Of a stretch of DNA of 64,000 bases, positions 50,101 to 61,813 are shown piece by piece. Under the pieces are notes generated by a model that was given only the letters and a program-made list of their open reading frames with translations, was not told the DNA's origin and did not search any database. Position numbers and translations under genes: made by a program. Location: NCBI GenBank assembly GCA_949358305.1, contig OX442317.1:434001-498000 (forward strand). Direction: 5' to 3'. The first letter of the stretch is position 1. Every line of letters begins with the position of its first letter. This DNA is from Strigamia acuminata (Eukaryota > Arthropoda > Chilopoda > Geophilomorpha > Linotaeniidae).

Positions 50101-50746
50101 ACCAATTCAAGGCATTTGACGATCCAATTGTGCTTTTTCTTTACACCGCATTCTTAATCTCAATTTTATTTGATTGAAATCGTTTTTGCATGGTCCGTGA
50201 ACTCTTTTTTTTTTTCCAATAAGTTTCATCCTGTAAACATTTGGAATGTCTCCACTTGGAAAACATTCAAAAAAAGCCAGTCGTTTAAGAACATTCGGGT
50301 CAGCACGTTCCACATCCTTTTCTGTAAAATCAATAAATTATTTCAACCACATAATTCATTCTAACGAGTGAAAAACAATCATTTGTGCATAGCATATCAC
50401 GTGTCAACAACCTATTATCTACTTAGGAAACAATTAAAAATTGTTCAAATCAAATCTGGTGGGCACCGGACAGGAAACGAAACAAACCGCAGCAAAGCAA
50501 AAACAAACAAATTAACAAATCAAAAACTTTTTTTCTTTTTCAAATATAAAAATATGTCAACATCGTAAATGCTGAAGTGTTAAACCCAACACTCGTTTCA
50601 CTCGTTTCACTCGTTTCTCGCGTTTCACGGTTCACACGCAACACCCGGAAGAATCGTTTTACCTTTTACCAGCAGACAAAACCAACATTCAACAATAATA
50701 CCTGGTTCGCTTTGTTGAATTGTTTCTTGAGTCCCGCGAGCGACAT
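47195..50746 (-). CDS. Endophilin A (BAR-SH3 protein)
   Basis: Cytoplasmic membrane-curving protein for synaptic-vesicle and clathrin-independent endocytosis; binds dynamin and synaptojanin through SH3. Exons: 50702-50746, 49726-49794, 49595-49667, 49337-49480, 49146-49279, 49020-49086, 48762-48862, 48573-48676, 48362-48498, 48162-48266, 47615-47731, 47195-47436; 445 aa. N-terminal amphipathic helix [19 protein letters not shown] domain ([85 protein letters not shown]), then a long Ser/Pro linker with SPARSP-type repeats not typical of vertebrate endophilins, and a C-terminal SH3 ([39 protein letters not shown]). The linker may be alternatively spliced, as noted separately. Confidence 0.94.
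47918..47994 (-). other. Candidate alternative linker exon of endophilin
   Basis: A GC-rich 77-nt island in an AT-rich intron with a good acceptor (TTATTCGTAG) and a strong donor (ACA/GTAAGG). Entering in phase 2 and leaving in phase 1 it reads [20 protein letters not shown] followed by five acidic residues. That phase pair fits joining exon 48573-48676 directly to 47615-47731, replacing the two exons between. Confidence 0.5.
49795..50701 (-). other. First intron of endophilin (907 nt)
   Basis: Large intron after the helix-0 exon, containing a 9-bp tandem repeat (CACTCGTTT-like, about 50590-50617) and the unassigned frame at 50107-50321. Confidence 0.5.
50107..50321 (-). CDS. Unassigned exon-like frame inside the endophilin intron
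   Basis: Acceptor TTGATTTTACAG is followed by 70 open codons in one frame, ending at TGA 50107. The product segment reads [20 protein letters not shown], then [15 protein letters not shown] and a basic, Arg/Lys-rich end. There is no ATG near the start; a candidate first exon with ATG at 50688 (MLVLSA) and a phase-matching donor (CTG/GTAAAA) exists. It could be the last exon of a nested gene or an alternative endophilin end. I recognise no family. Confidence 0.35.
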
Positions 50747-52964
50747 TCCGAACGGTGGATGTTGTCGAACCCTAGACCAGTAATTTGATGCCCAACTACG
50801 GAAAAAACAAACAAAATCAATAAAAGTTGTTGCCACTCAACGCAAAACAACGTCAAAAGCCACTATAGATCTATATTCGAATCCGAACAATGTCAATTGA
50901 GCTTTAATTTGCAACTTAATCGTCGAGTAAATTGAATTAAAGCGTCGAAATCGGAGTTGTACGCACGAATTTTGGGGCATGGCAGAAAGAAAAGACGCGG
51001 CGCGAATCGAATCGAATCAAATCGTCAATTTGTCGTCATCAGCGTACAGATCGGTTCGACTGGTTTAATTTAGCTTTTTCTTTGGCTCTTACCCGAGTTT
51101 AGTGTCTCGAAACGAGAAACTTGTGCCTTCTCCTGGCTCGCTGCCAGACGCCTACGAAGCCCGAAGCCGAAGCCGGAGCCGAACCCGAAGCCGAGTTGTC
51201 GCTGAGCGGTGACGCTGCGGCACCAAATGGCAGTACAGTACTACTACTCGCCAAACGACCGTCCTTGAACACCTTCACTGAGTAGTAAAAATTTATCATC
51301 AGCTCGAGCAAATCAATCGCTTATGTCGTAATTAGCCCATCGAAACAGGTTCAGGGCGTTTGCGAACCGAGAAAATCGTTTTACTAACCCCCGTGTCCGA
51401 GCAATAGCACGCAAAATGAAGCGACGACCTAGCGGATATGACAAACCGGAAATAGTGTTTTACTGAGAGGGCGCATTTATCGATGGCTCAGGACTTATCT
51501 TTTCTTCGATCGGTCGCGATGATCCCACTAGTCCCAGCCGAAATATGGCGAGTTTTACTATTTATCTCTCGATTTATCTCAACTTTATTTCGTTTTATTT
51601 TTTATAATTAAATTTCTGACAATTAATACGAATCTTATCGCAGGATAACTGTGCTTTTGAAAAACTGAAATATTTTTGACTTGATAAGGTTTGCGGTAAT
51701 CTTTGTGATAATAATCTCCAGATAGTCAGAAAAGAAAATAAAGAGGCGAAATCGAATGGAAACATTTATGCAGACAATATTACAGTACAGCATTTTGAGA
51801 CAATAATTTCTTTTTTAAAAGCCATATAAATAAGAATGAATAAATACGTCGAATATAAAACATCATTATCTGACAAATTCTATCATCTAAAGCATAAAAC
51901 ATTACTTTATAGTGCAAAAATTGAATTTCCACGGAGCTAATAATGGAGGAGAAAGATAAATAAATCAAACTAACTCGATAATTTCCAAAAGACAAAAACA
52001 ATATAATCAAATCATTCTATTGGAATGAGCCACTAGGATTAGATTTGTAATTCTTACAAACGAATTCCTAACTGTTTAATTAGTAATCACATTGAGACGT
52101 ATACTAAATTTCTAATTCGCTACGTCAATTACAATTTCTATTTACAATGCAATAAATAACTGAAAAAAAAATTGTGTAAAATATAAATCGAACATAATTG
52201 TCTTTTTGAACGAAAACGAAAAGCCAAAAAAATAAGCACAAAACTTGAGCTTTTTATGGGAATGATTTCGTAGTGATGTCACCTCAATAATATTGTAATA
52301 ATAATAATAATAATAATAATATTAATAAAGTACAAATAAAGTGATTTTCAAATTAAATGACATGATTCGGTGTATTAAAGTCAAACTGCAAGAAAAAGTG
52401 CATAGAATCGATTCAATTTACGCCTTAGCACAAACAAACGTTTTAGCACACGAGACAACCGACGCACAACATCGAAACAAATCTCTAGAAAACTGATTGC
52501 ACTCACACTAAATGTAAACTCTTAAACTTTTGACTTGAAATAATTTACAGAAATTTTCTTATTTTAACTTTTCGTTAGTTTTTTCATTTTCATTTTCATT
52601 TTCATGTTCTTGTCCTTGTAATCCGATATGCCAAAAAATTGTACAAACTGATTTGTGTCAGTAATGAAATCATTATTTGTTTTGTTTACTTGTTACAACG
52701 ACACGAGGCTCTAAACAAGAGTCTATAGAAATGCAAGCCTGGTATATTTTTGTCAGTATTAACAAAGTTTGTACGTCGTTTGCGAAACATTAAATTATTT
52801 ATCGATAAAAATACTTGAGCAAACATCGTAACGACATTACGAAATTTGATCACGTATTACTCAATTCTAGAACACAAAACTCAACGACTTTAAGTCTGTT
52901 GTCGGCCATTTAGCAAAGAAAGTAGACTAGGATGAAGAGAGAACGAGTAGTCTCATTGTCAAAG
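50747..52964. other. Spacer endophilin 5' region / PTPN9 3' region
   Basis: 2.2 kb between two minus-strand genes. It contains the endophilin promoter side (50747 to about 51450, GC-richer at 51100-51250) and then AT-rich sequence probably including a long PTPN9 3' UTR. No gene seen. Confidence 0.45.
52297..52326. repeat. (AAT)n microsatellite
   Basis: About ten AAT/TAA units in the spacer downstream of PTPN9. Confidence 0.85.
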
Positions 52965-55900
52965 TCATTCATCGCTGTCCGTGTCGCTGTCGGCGAACCC
53001 GGACAGATCGACGTCGTCGATCAGACCTTCCCGTAGGATGTATTCGATGAGCGCCAAATGGCAGAAAACATATTGGTCCGGCATTTGGATGGAGTACGCC
53101 CTCTGCGAACGGATGCGCTCGACCGTTGCCTGAACGTCGATGGTGCCCACATCCTCCAGTCGCCGGATGCTGATGTCTAGCGTGATGAACGTGCCTGTAC
53201 AAATCGCATTGTTACACATTATTTTTATTCATTTTCATTTAAACAATTCTTCACCTGTGCGCCCAATTCCCGCACTACAGTGAACGACTATGGGTGGACC
53301 GGAAGGATGGAATCCCCAACGCATTCCCATGGCGCTGACCGCTTTCGACTGATACTCCCTCACTTTAACTAAAAAGTCCAGCATGGCTAATGCCGAATGA
53401 GGAACTCCGTAGTCCGGCCAACTTGTGAACTGCAGATGCGTCACTTCGCGAGTTTCCGATGTCTAAAACCAAAACATAAATTAAATTTCTTTTTTTTTAA
53501 AAAAAAAACAACCAACAAACGAACCCTTGTGTCGGAAATCGTCAACGACGTGTAAATGTAATCTTTGTGTTGCTCCACACGATTATTCGTCACGACGAAC
53601 GGCGTAAACTTCTCGACGCCTTCTTCTTCCGCGGGCCAATACTGACCACACTTAATGCGACCCCTCTCCACCACCCGGGTCGTCATGACTATCACCAAAA
53701 CGTGCTGCTCCCATATCATGCGCCAGAAATCACCGGAAGTTTTTGGCAGGGGACCTTCGATCCAAATTCATTCAAATTCATTCAATTCATTCAAATTAAC
53801 TCATTCAATCACCTTGTGTTGTGATAAAAGCGTTCCGTTGCTTGTAGCCGTCGACAAAATTAGCATTCACATAATCGGTTTGCACGTCGCCATCGATCTG
53901 CGACAAGCGCACCCGGCTGTGATCGAAGCAGAGTACATCGGTATATCGATTTTTAGAGAGATTTGATTTTAATCTGCGACAAAACAAACAAACAAAAACA
54001 AAAGCATTAGCTATTTGGGGTTTTAGGGGTTTTAGCGGCAATTGCAATCGCTCCCTTAGAACCAACCCACTTGGAAGCTTCGAATGTGCCTTCCGGTGAT
54101 CGCGACTTGATGTCTTGGTAATCTTTGTAGAGACCTTTTTGCCCGCGACTGCGCACGTGATCGATAAAGTCACCGATCGACGTTCCGCGTCCGTCGTCAA
54201 AGTGCAGCGAATCGTCGTGAGACGAGCCGGAACTGACCGACGGCCGGCGCATCCGAGGGGACGACGGCAGCGGTTTGTCCGCCGCGTCCACGTACATGTC
54301 CGAAGAGGCGGGCGACGGCTCGCTCGCCGTGGACACGTGATTCGGCGAAAACGTTATGCTGCCTTCGCTTTCCGCATTCTCGTCGTCGCCATTCGAAGCC
54401 AGCAACAGAGAATTCAATTTAGTCACCTGAAAAATGAATAATAAAATTAAAATTAAAATTACAATTACAATTAAAATATAATTATATACTTCGACTTCTT
54501 TCTCGCGATCTTCGTCGTTGTGCTTTTCCACGATGCCTTGACTGTTTGATTCTTCCGATTCGCTGTTCTTCAATGGCGTCGGCGACTGCAGATCACACAG
54601 ATCACCGTGTCGATTCGCCATCGATTTGTAGCAGTAAAGCAACCACGCTTTGTGCTCCACTTCCAACGCTCCGCCGAGATGAAGTGGAAGAGAACTTGAA
54701 GGAATGTGCAGTGAAAGTTGAGGAGTATTCACTGTAAAAACCTGACAAAAGACAAAAATATTTCACCCAACTTAATAGTTACCTAATTAAAGTTAATTTG
54801 CATTTACCCGATCTCGAAGTTTCTCGCGAACAAATAATCTAAGGATTTTAAACGGCGCTTTAAACCAGAGAGGCGCGGTTACGATGAGAACTTTTTTCAG
54901 TCGTGCTGGATAACCGCCTTTTAACAACGTAAGAATTTTTTGGCTCAAATCATAATCAAAATTGTTGTACTTGGAATTGGTCATATCGTAAATAAACACG
55001 AGACCACATCGTTGAGTTTCAATGCTAACATAAAAACACAAACAAATTAATTAATTAATTAATAAAGCAATCTCAAACAAATCATCAACAAATACCTTTC
55101 CAAAGCAACGTCCAGTTGGTAAACGACACCTTGCAATGTAATTTGATGAGAAGTCAGCAAAGGTTGGTGTTTGCAGGCCGTGAATATCGCAATAGCTGCT
55201 CCAGATGCGTCTCGAGCAGGCTACAAATTCAAAATAAATAAGATGCATATTCTATTTTTTTATTTTGCTTTTTGCTCAAACTTACAAGAATGGTGAATTT
55301 TCCGGTTTCCAATTCCTCTCGTAAATGTTCGCAAGACGGATCAAAATGTACGAGTCCTTCTCTTATGCGCGTTGTCTGCAAAATGAATTGTTACGCGATA
55401 GGTCAAAGAAAAGCAACCAACCAGGATGAGCTTTATTAGGAAGACTGTATCAATTATTTAATAAACTCGAGGTCCATCACGCCAATTTCGGCCCATTTCC
55501 TGTACCGATTCTGCGACACAACGTGCAAATCAATACAATAAAAAAAAAGAAAAAAAAAGAAAGAAAGAAAAAAAACACTTTTTGTCTGCGTGCATATCAG
55601 ACTAAAGTATTTTCAATTTTTAATTTTTTTAAATTTTTTAAATTTTATTTCACTTTTTTTTACCTCATGTTGTTCGTAAAGGGATACAGCTCTTCTCACA
55701 TCAAATTTTCTTGCCATCAAGAACTTGAGCGCCGTGTTCCATGGAATTGGACCGGCATTTCGTTCCCGACGTAATCCATTCACAGTTTCGATAAATTCTT
55801 TAGTAGCCTTAAAATAAAATAAAAAATTCAAAATTTAAAAATTTAAATATTTCCCATCTTTTTTTTCAAAATCAGTCAATTTGACAGTTTTCCCATTTCC

Positions 55901-57116
55901 GATGAAATGAGAAAAGCAATTAGCAATTAGTTAAATAGGTGCGCCACTTTTGAGTAAACAAATCGGTGTTTACACGCGCTCAATTCGTGTACTTAGATTT
56001 AATGAAATGAGCGAAATGTCATAGGACATCGAGGAATGCAATGAATTTTTCCAAAATGGCGCAGATGCTGCATCAATCGAATGCGAGAAACGTTCGCCAC
56101 ATTCGTTCCAACATTTACATTTTTATCAAAAAAAAAACAAATATACCTGTTTTTGCCGAGACGTCAAACTGTCGTACATTGAAAATAGCTAGGTCAGAAA
56201 GTAGGTCGATGAATTAAATCCACTTGTGAGCAAATATCGAATGTGTGTACGAGCATCTGTGAAGAGCACCGACACTGCAGCTTCTCAACATCTGAGCCGA
56301 GCCGAGCCGAGTCGAGCGAGGTAGATTCAACCTCGGCGCACCAGTGCCGCCACAAGCGACCAATGCATCAAAATACAATCCCCGATTCCCCATCACTCTC
56401 CTCATTTGCAACACCGATTTTTTTCAATTGTCCCCATCCACACCAATACTTTACGGGTTTATTTCATTTCATTTCATTGTATTTAGTTTCGCTACACAAA
56501 TTATCTAAGTTGGACCATTTTTGCGCTTTAGCTTTTTCGACGGAGCGCGATTCTGGCGGCCGCATCGAGTCCACCTGCGACGGCATGAGAACGTAAACAC
56601 CGTCGATCTGTCAAAATGTTGTCGGATCGCGATCAAAATTGATCGAAATGTCATCCGCAAAAACGGAATGCATTCTGACAGATTTTGGTCATTCTTAATT
56701 ATAATAATTATTTTAATTAGAATAATTTATTATTATGTGTCATTTTGTGTGTAAAGTGTAAATTAATTCTGAGTAATAAACATGACGTAAACTTATTTAC
56801 ATCTACTTATCTTTTCATTAGCTCACCGATTGTGTTGTTGTATTGTGTCTTGATTTTGACCAGCTTTTGTGTTTTAATTAAGAAATTATTATTTTGTTTA
56901 GTAAATTATTATTTTTTTATTACTTGTTGTTGTTTGTGCGAAAACACCCGAAACCGTAAAAAAAAATGAAGACTTTGGAAATTAAATGGTTGAAATTTAA
57001 TTTTTCTTACGGGTTTTTAATGTTTTTGCTGACATAAATTACGCGATCGGGTGTAAGTAAAACAAAACAAGTTAATAACTTACCACTTCCTCTTCTGTTG
57101 TCAGAGAAGAGGCCAT
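52965..57116 (-). CDS. PTPN9: Tyrosine phosphatase PTPN9 / MEG2 (CRAL-TRIO + PTP)
   Basis: Cytoplasmic tyrosine phosphatase recruited to secretory vesicles through its Sec14 domain. Exons: 57084-57116, 55664-55807, 55286-55375, 55096-55220, 54808-55024, 54490-54741, 54071-54426, 53813-53973, 53525-53754, 53255-53462, 52965-53194; 681 aa (593 in human), all phases match. Order: CRAL-TRIO N domain ([35 protein letters not shown]), Sec14 domain ([44 protein letters not shown]), a Ser/Pro/Asp-rich linker longer than in vertebrates, then [40 protein letters not shown] loop WPDYGVP, catalytic loop [11 protein letters not shown] loop [12 protein letters not shown]. Catalytic Cys, Arg and Asp are all present, so it should be active. 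The C-terminal tail is acidic (DTDSDE). Confidence 0.95.
55454..55510 (-). other. Candidate alternative terminal exon of PTPN9 with poly(A) signal
   Basis: Acceptor GTTGTGTCGCAG, then 18 open codons ([18 protein letters not shown]) in the phase that follows exon 55664-55807, a TAA stop at 55454 and AATAAA on the minus strand at 55432-55437. This would give a short form with only the CRAL-TRIO N domain. Confidence 0.35.
55808..57083 (-). other. First intron of PTPN9 (1.3 kb)
   Basis: Largest PTPN9 intron. It contains GC-richer patches at 56240-56370 and 56510-56600 and the candidate terminal exon at 56464-56574; otherwise AT-rich with nothing else seen. Confidence 0.45.
56464..56574 (-). other. 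Second candidate terminal exon inside PTPN9 intron 1
   Basis: Acceptor CATGCCGTCGCAG is followed by 36 open codons ([20 protein letters not shown] at the start) in the phase that follows exon 1, then TGA and an immediately adjacent AATAAA (minus strand, 56458-56463). Could be chance. Confidence 0.25.
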
Positions 57117-57691
57117 TTTCTGTCCTGTCGGGTTAATCTAAAACCTGGCTGGAGAATAAAATATTTGAAACACGCTTAATTCTCGACTTGTAACGTTCAA
57201 CTTAACGCTACCAAATACTTGGCAATATCCCTCACGTAGTAAACAAACAAATTAACATTTTAAAGACCAATTTATTCACATAACAATTTCATTCCGTTTG
57301 CATCGATCCGCATCGCCTGTTTGCTTTTTAAAACTATCACGAGAGCGCGTGAACAGCTGTTCACGTTTCTGAAATTGTTACGTTAAATAGCAACAGTTCC
57401 TTACGAAACCCATTAAAAGAGCAAAAAAAAAAGGGATTTAAACTCCCAAATGCATTTCTTTCGATGTGTGCATAGACAAGTGGTGTGTTCATTGATATTT
57501 GCAAACAGAAAAAATATTCTTGGGGTCAAGTTGTGAACCAATGTGAGTAAGTGACGTCACAAATTTCAGCCATCTTGCCAAAGTTAGGGGTTAAATACGC
57601 AGAGAAAGCAGCTTCTTTTGTTTGGTCCAGTCGCTTGTTTCTGTTGATCCATCTGCTTTTTTCCTACTTTAATAGGAATCCATCAACTAGT
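57117..57691. promoter_or_regulatory. Divergent spacer PTPN9 / UBE2R
   Basis: 575 bp between opposite start codons, holding both 5' regions. An acceptor-like CCTACTTTAATAG lies 17 bases before the UBE2R ATG and TTATTCTCCAG lies upstream of the PTPN9 ATG, suggesting spliced leaders or 5'-UTR introns. Confidence 0.4.
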
Positions 57692-58976
57692 ATGGCTTCG
57701 CAGCCAACAACCAGTGCTCTGAGAGCGCTCGCTCTAGAGTACAAAAGCAATCAAGAAGAACCTGTCGAAGGCTTTCGTGTCAAGTTAGTCAACGACGATA
57801 ATTTGTTTGAGTGGGAAGTTGCAATTTATGGCCCTCCAGATACATTATACCAAGGTGGATATTTTAAGGTGAGATATTTACCCCAAAAGTCCGCAAATGC
57901 GTCGCGAACGGGCAAAAATCGACGCGTCATGTGACGGTGTTGCAAGTTCCTAGAATTTCAACACTCACAAATTGCATTTTTTCTTTCTTTTTTTTGCCTC
58001 TTTTTGTTTTGTTTTGTTTAACCTACTTTTAATTTAATTTTTTCTTTTTTCTTTTTTTTTCTTTTTTTTTTCTCTTTTTTTTTTCAAGGCTCACATGAAG
58101 TTTCCACCGGATTATCCGTACTCGCCGCCGAGTATTCGTTTCCTGACTAAAGTTTGGCATCCGAATGTTTACGAGGTGGTATGATAAAATAATGAAATAA
58201 AAATTAAAAACGGAGTTTATGCAATCAAACCTGCAAACATATAACGCCATAATTCGGGCTTATGCGAGAGTTGATTGGTAAAACTTTGTTTTTCTTTTTT
58301 CTTTTTTTTCCTTCTTCTTGTGGCATAAATAAATTCGAAAGAGAAAGGATAATTCATTGAATTTCCCTACTAGAATGGTGATTTATGTATATCAATCCTG
58401 CATCCACCCGTCGACGACCCTCAAAGTGGCGAACTTCCGTGCGAAAGGTGGAATCCGACTCAAAACGTGAGGTAATGAAAATCGTAAAAATAAAAATTTA
58501 AAAATAAAAATTTAAGAAATAAAAAAAAAAAAATTTTTTTTAATTTTTTAAAAAAAATTTTAGAACGATTTTGCTAAGTGTTATTTCACTGTTGAACGAA
58601 CCCAACACTTTCTCACCGGCGAATGTGGACGCGTCGGTGATGTATCGACGCTGGAGAGACTCGAAGGGCAAAGACAAGGAATACGAAAATATTATTAGGT
58701 GTAATTGGTGACTGTGGGGATGAATTTACGAGAATGAAAAATGGAATGATTTGCAGGAAACAAGTGAGCGCGAGTCGACTGGAAGCGGAAAAAGACGGCA
58801 TCGTAGTGCCCATAACGTTAGAGGACTATTGTATCAAAACTAAAGCCAAACCCGCTGACGGTTCGATCGACATGACCGATTTCTACGACGACGATTACGC
58901 TGACGACTTGGACGAAGACGAGGACGAGGAAGAGTACAACGAAGACAACGAGGATTCCGGCAACGGCGAATCATGA
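57692..58976 (+). CDS. UBE2R: Ubiquitin-conjugating enzyme E2 R (CDC34)
   Basis: E2 enzyme that works with cullin-RING (SCF) ligases to build Lys48 ubiquitin chains. Exons 57692-57868, 58089-58175, 58374-58471, 58564-58698 and 58757-58976 give 238 aa (236-238 in vertebrates). The UBC fold is complete: [57 protein letters not shown], and the catalytic site [12 protein letters not shown] with active Cys at residue 93. The R-type acidic insertion [14 protein letters not shown] follows it, as does [20 protein letters not shown]. The C-terminal tail is strongly acidic ([20 protein letters not shown]), the cullin-binding tail of the CDC34 type. Very secure. Confidence 0.97.
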
Positions 58977-59857
58977 TAAATTCGGTTGGCATAGAAGGGG
59001 ATAAAACTGTTTCTGATAATTTTTCTTTTTGCTTGAATCGTCGTCCTTCAGTGAATGGCTACCTATAGTCTTGAACAGTAGCTGTTTGAGGTTATTGTTC
59101 TCTTGATTGGGATTCGCAGGATTGAAACTATTTTTCTTTCGAACCCTGCTTATATATATATATACATACATATATATATATATATATATAAATATATTGA
59201 ATTAATTGTTTTTTTTTTGTTTTTTTTTTCAACGCTCATTTTTATTGGCTTTTCGTTTGATTCTGGGGGAAATTTTTTATTTTTATTTTTATTTTTTCTT
59301 TTTAATTAGAAAATTTCTGTGTATTTCAATCTTAGAAAAAGGTTTTCATTCTTGTTTTGTTTTTCCAAGCCGCTGTGTACTAAATTAGCATTTTATTTTT
59401 TTATTAGATCTTTCGCGAGTGATTAGTAAACTTAAAAAAAAAATTGTTACAACTTTTGACTGTTTTTAATCTGCACCAAATTCTAGTTAATGACTGTTTA
59501 AAATCTACCGAGCATACGTGTTGTACGTGCAGAGTACTTAACTTGGCACCTGGTGTGAGTGGACGGTACTGAGGTCTTTCTAATTTCTTTGTGTACACAA
59601 ACACGTAGCCGATAATTATGTAATCCTTGTTGGATAGGTGAAATGAAAGTAGATGCCGCCTTTGGACAATATTTAAATTTTTATTAAGATTATTTTATTT
59701 TATTTTTTATTTCAAAATGGCAGCTAATGATTGAAATTTATTTTTAATGGCGAACTGCCATTTTGACAACGTCTAAATTTGAAAGCTAGGTTTTTTTGCA
59801 GTTGATTTAACTTATTTAAACGGATGAATGAATGATTGATTGGCGATCGGTAATAAA
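58977..59857. other. Convergent 3' region UBE2R / GALT
   Basis: 881 bp with both 3' UTRs, T-rich on the plus strand. Contains the TA repeat at 59151-59200. No gene seen. Confidence 0.5.
59151..59200. repeat. (TA)n microsatellite
   Basis: About 50 bp of TA repeats with two CA/AC interruptions in the UBE2R 3' region. Confidence 0.85.
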
Positions 59858-61416
<1,559 letters not shown>

Positions 61417-61813
61417 TTTGTGCGCGAATTTGCAGCCGCTAACTTTCTCTCCTCCACAAAACTCATCGTCCTTCAACGTCACGTGTCCAGGACCAGCTGC
61501 TGTCACCTTTGAAAGAACTCGTGTACTAAAGATTCGAAATAAAAACACCGAATGTTTATCTAAGAAATTAAAAACATGATAAAATATGTTTATTAAAAAT
61601 TACAACAATAATTTCTTGTAAATACAACAAACTCGGCTACAAGAATTTCCAATGTGTGTAAATTCAATCGTATAACAAGCTCTACATTTAATTTTCATAA
61701 TTTTATTCAACTAATAATTCCCAATCAACTTTATACAAGTATAATCTAAACATCATAAACTATCCGCCCGTACACATTTGTATTAAAAAAAACAAGAAAT
61801 CTTTAATAATCAA
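61417..61813. other. Spacer GALT 5' / MTMR 3'
   Basis: 397 bp between two minus-strand genes; contains the GALT 5' region and the MTMR 3' UTR. Nothing else seen. Confidence 0.5.
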
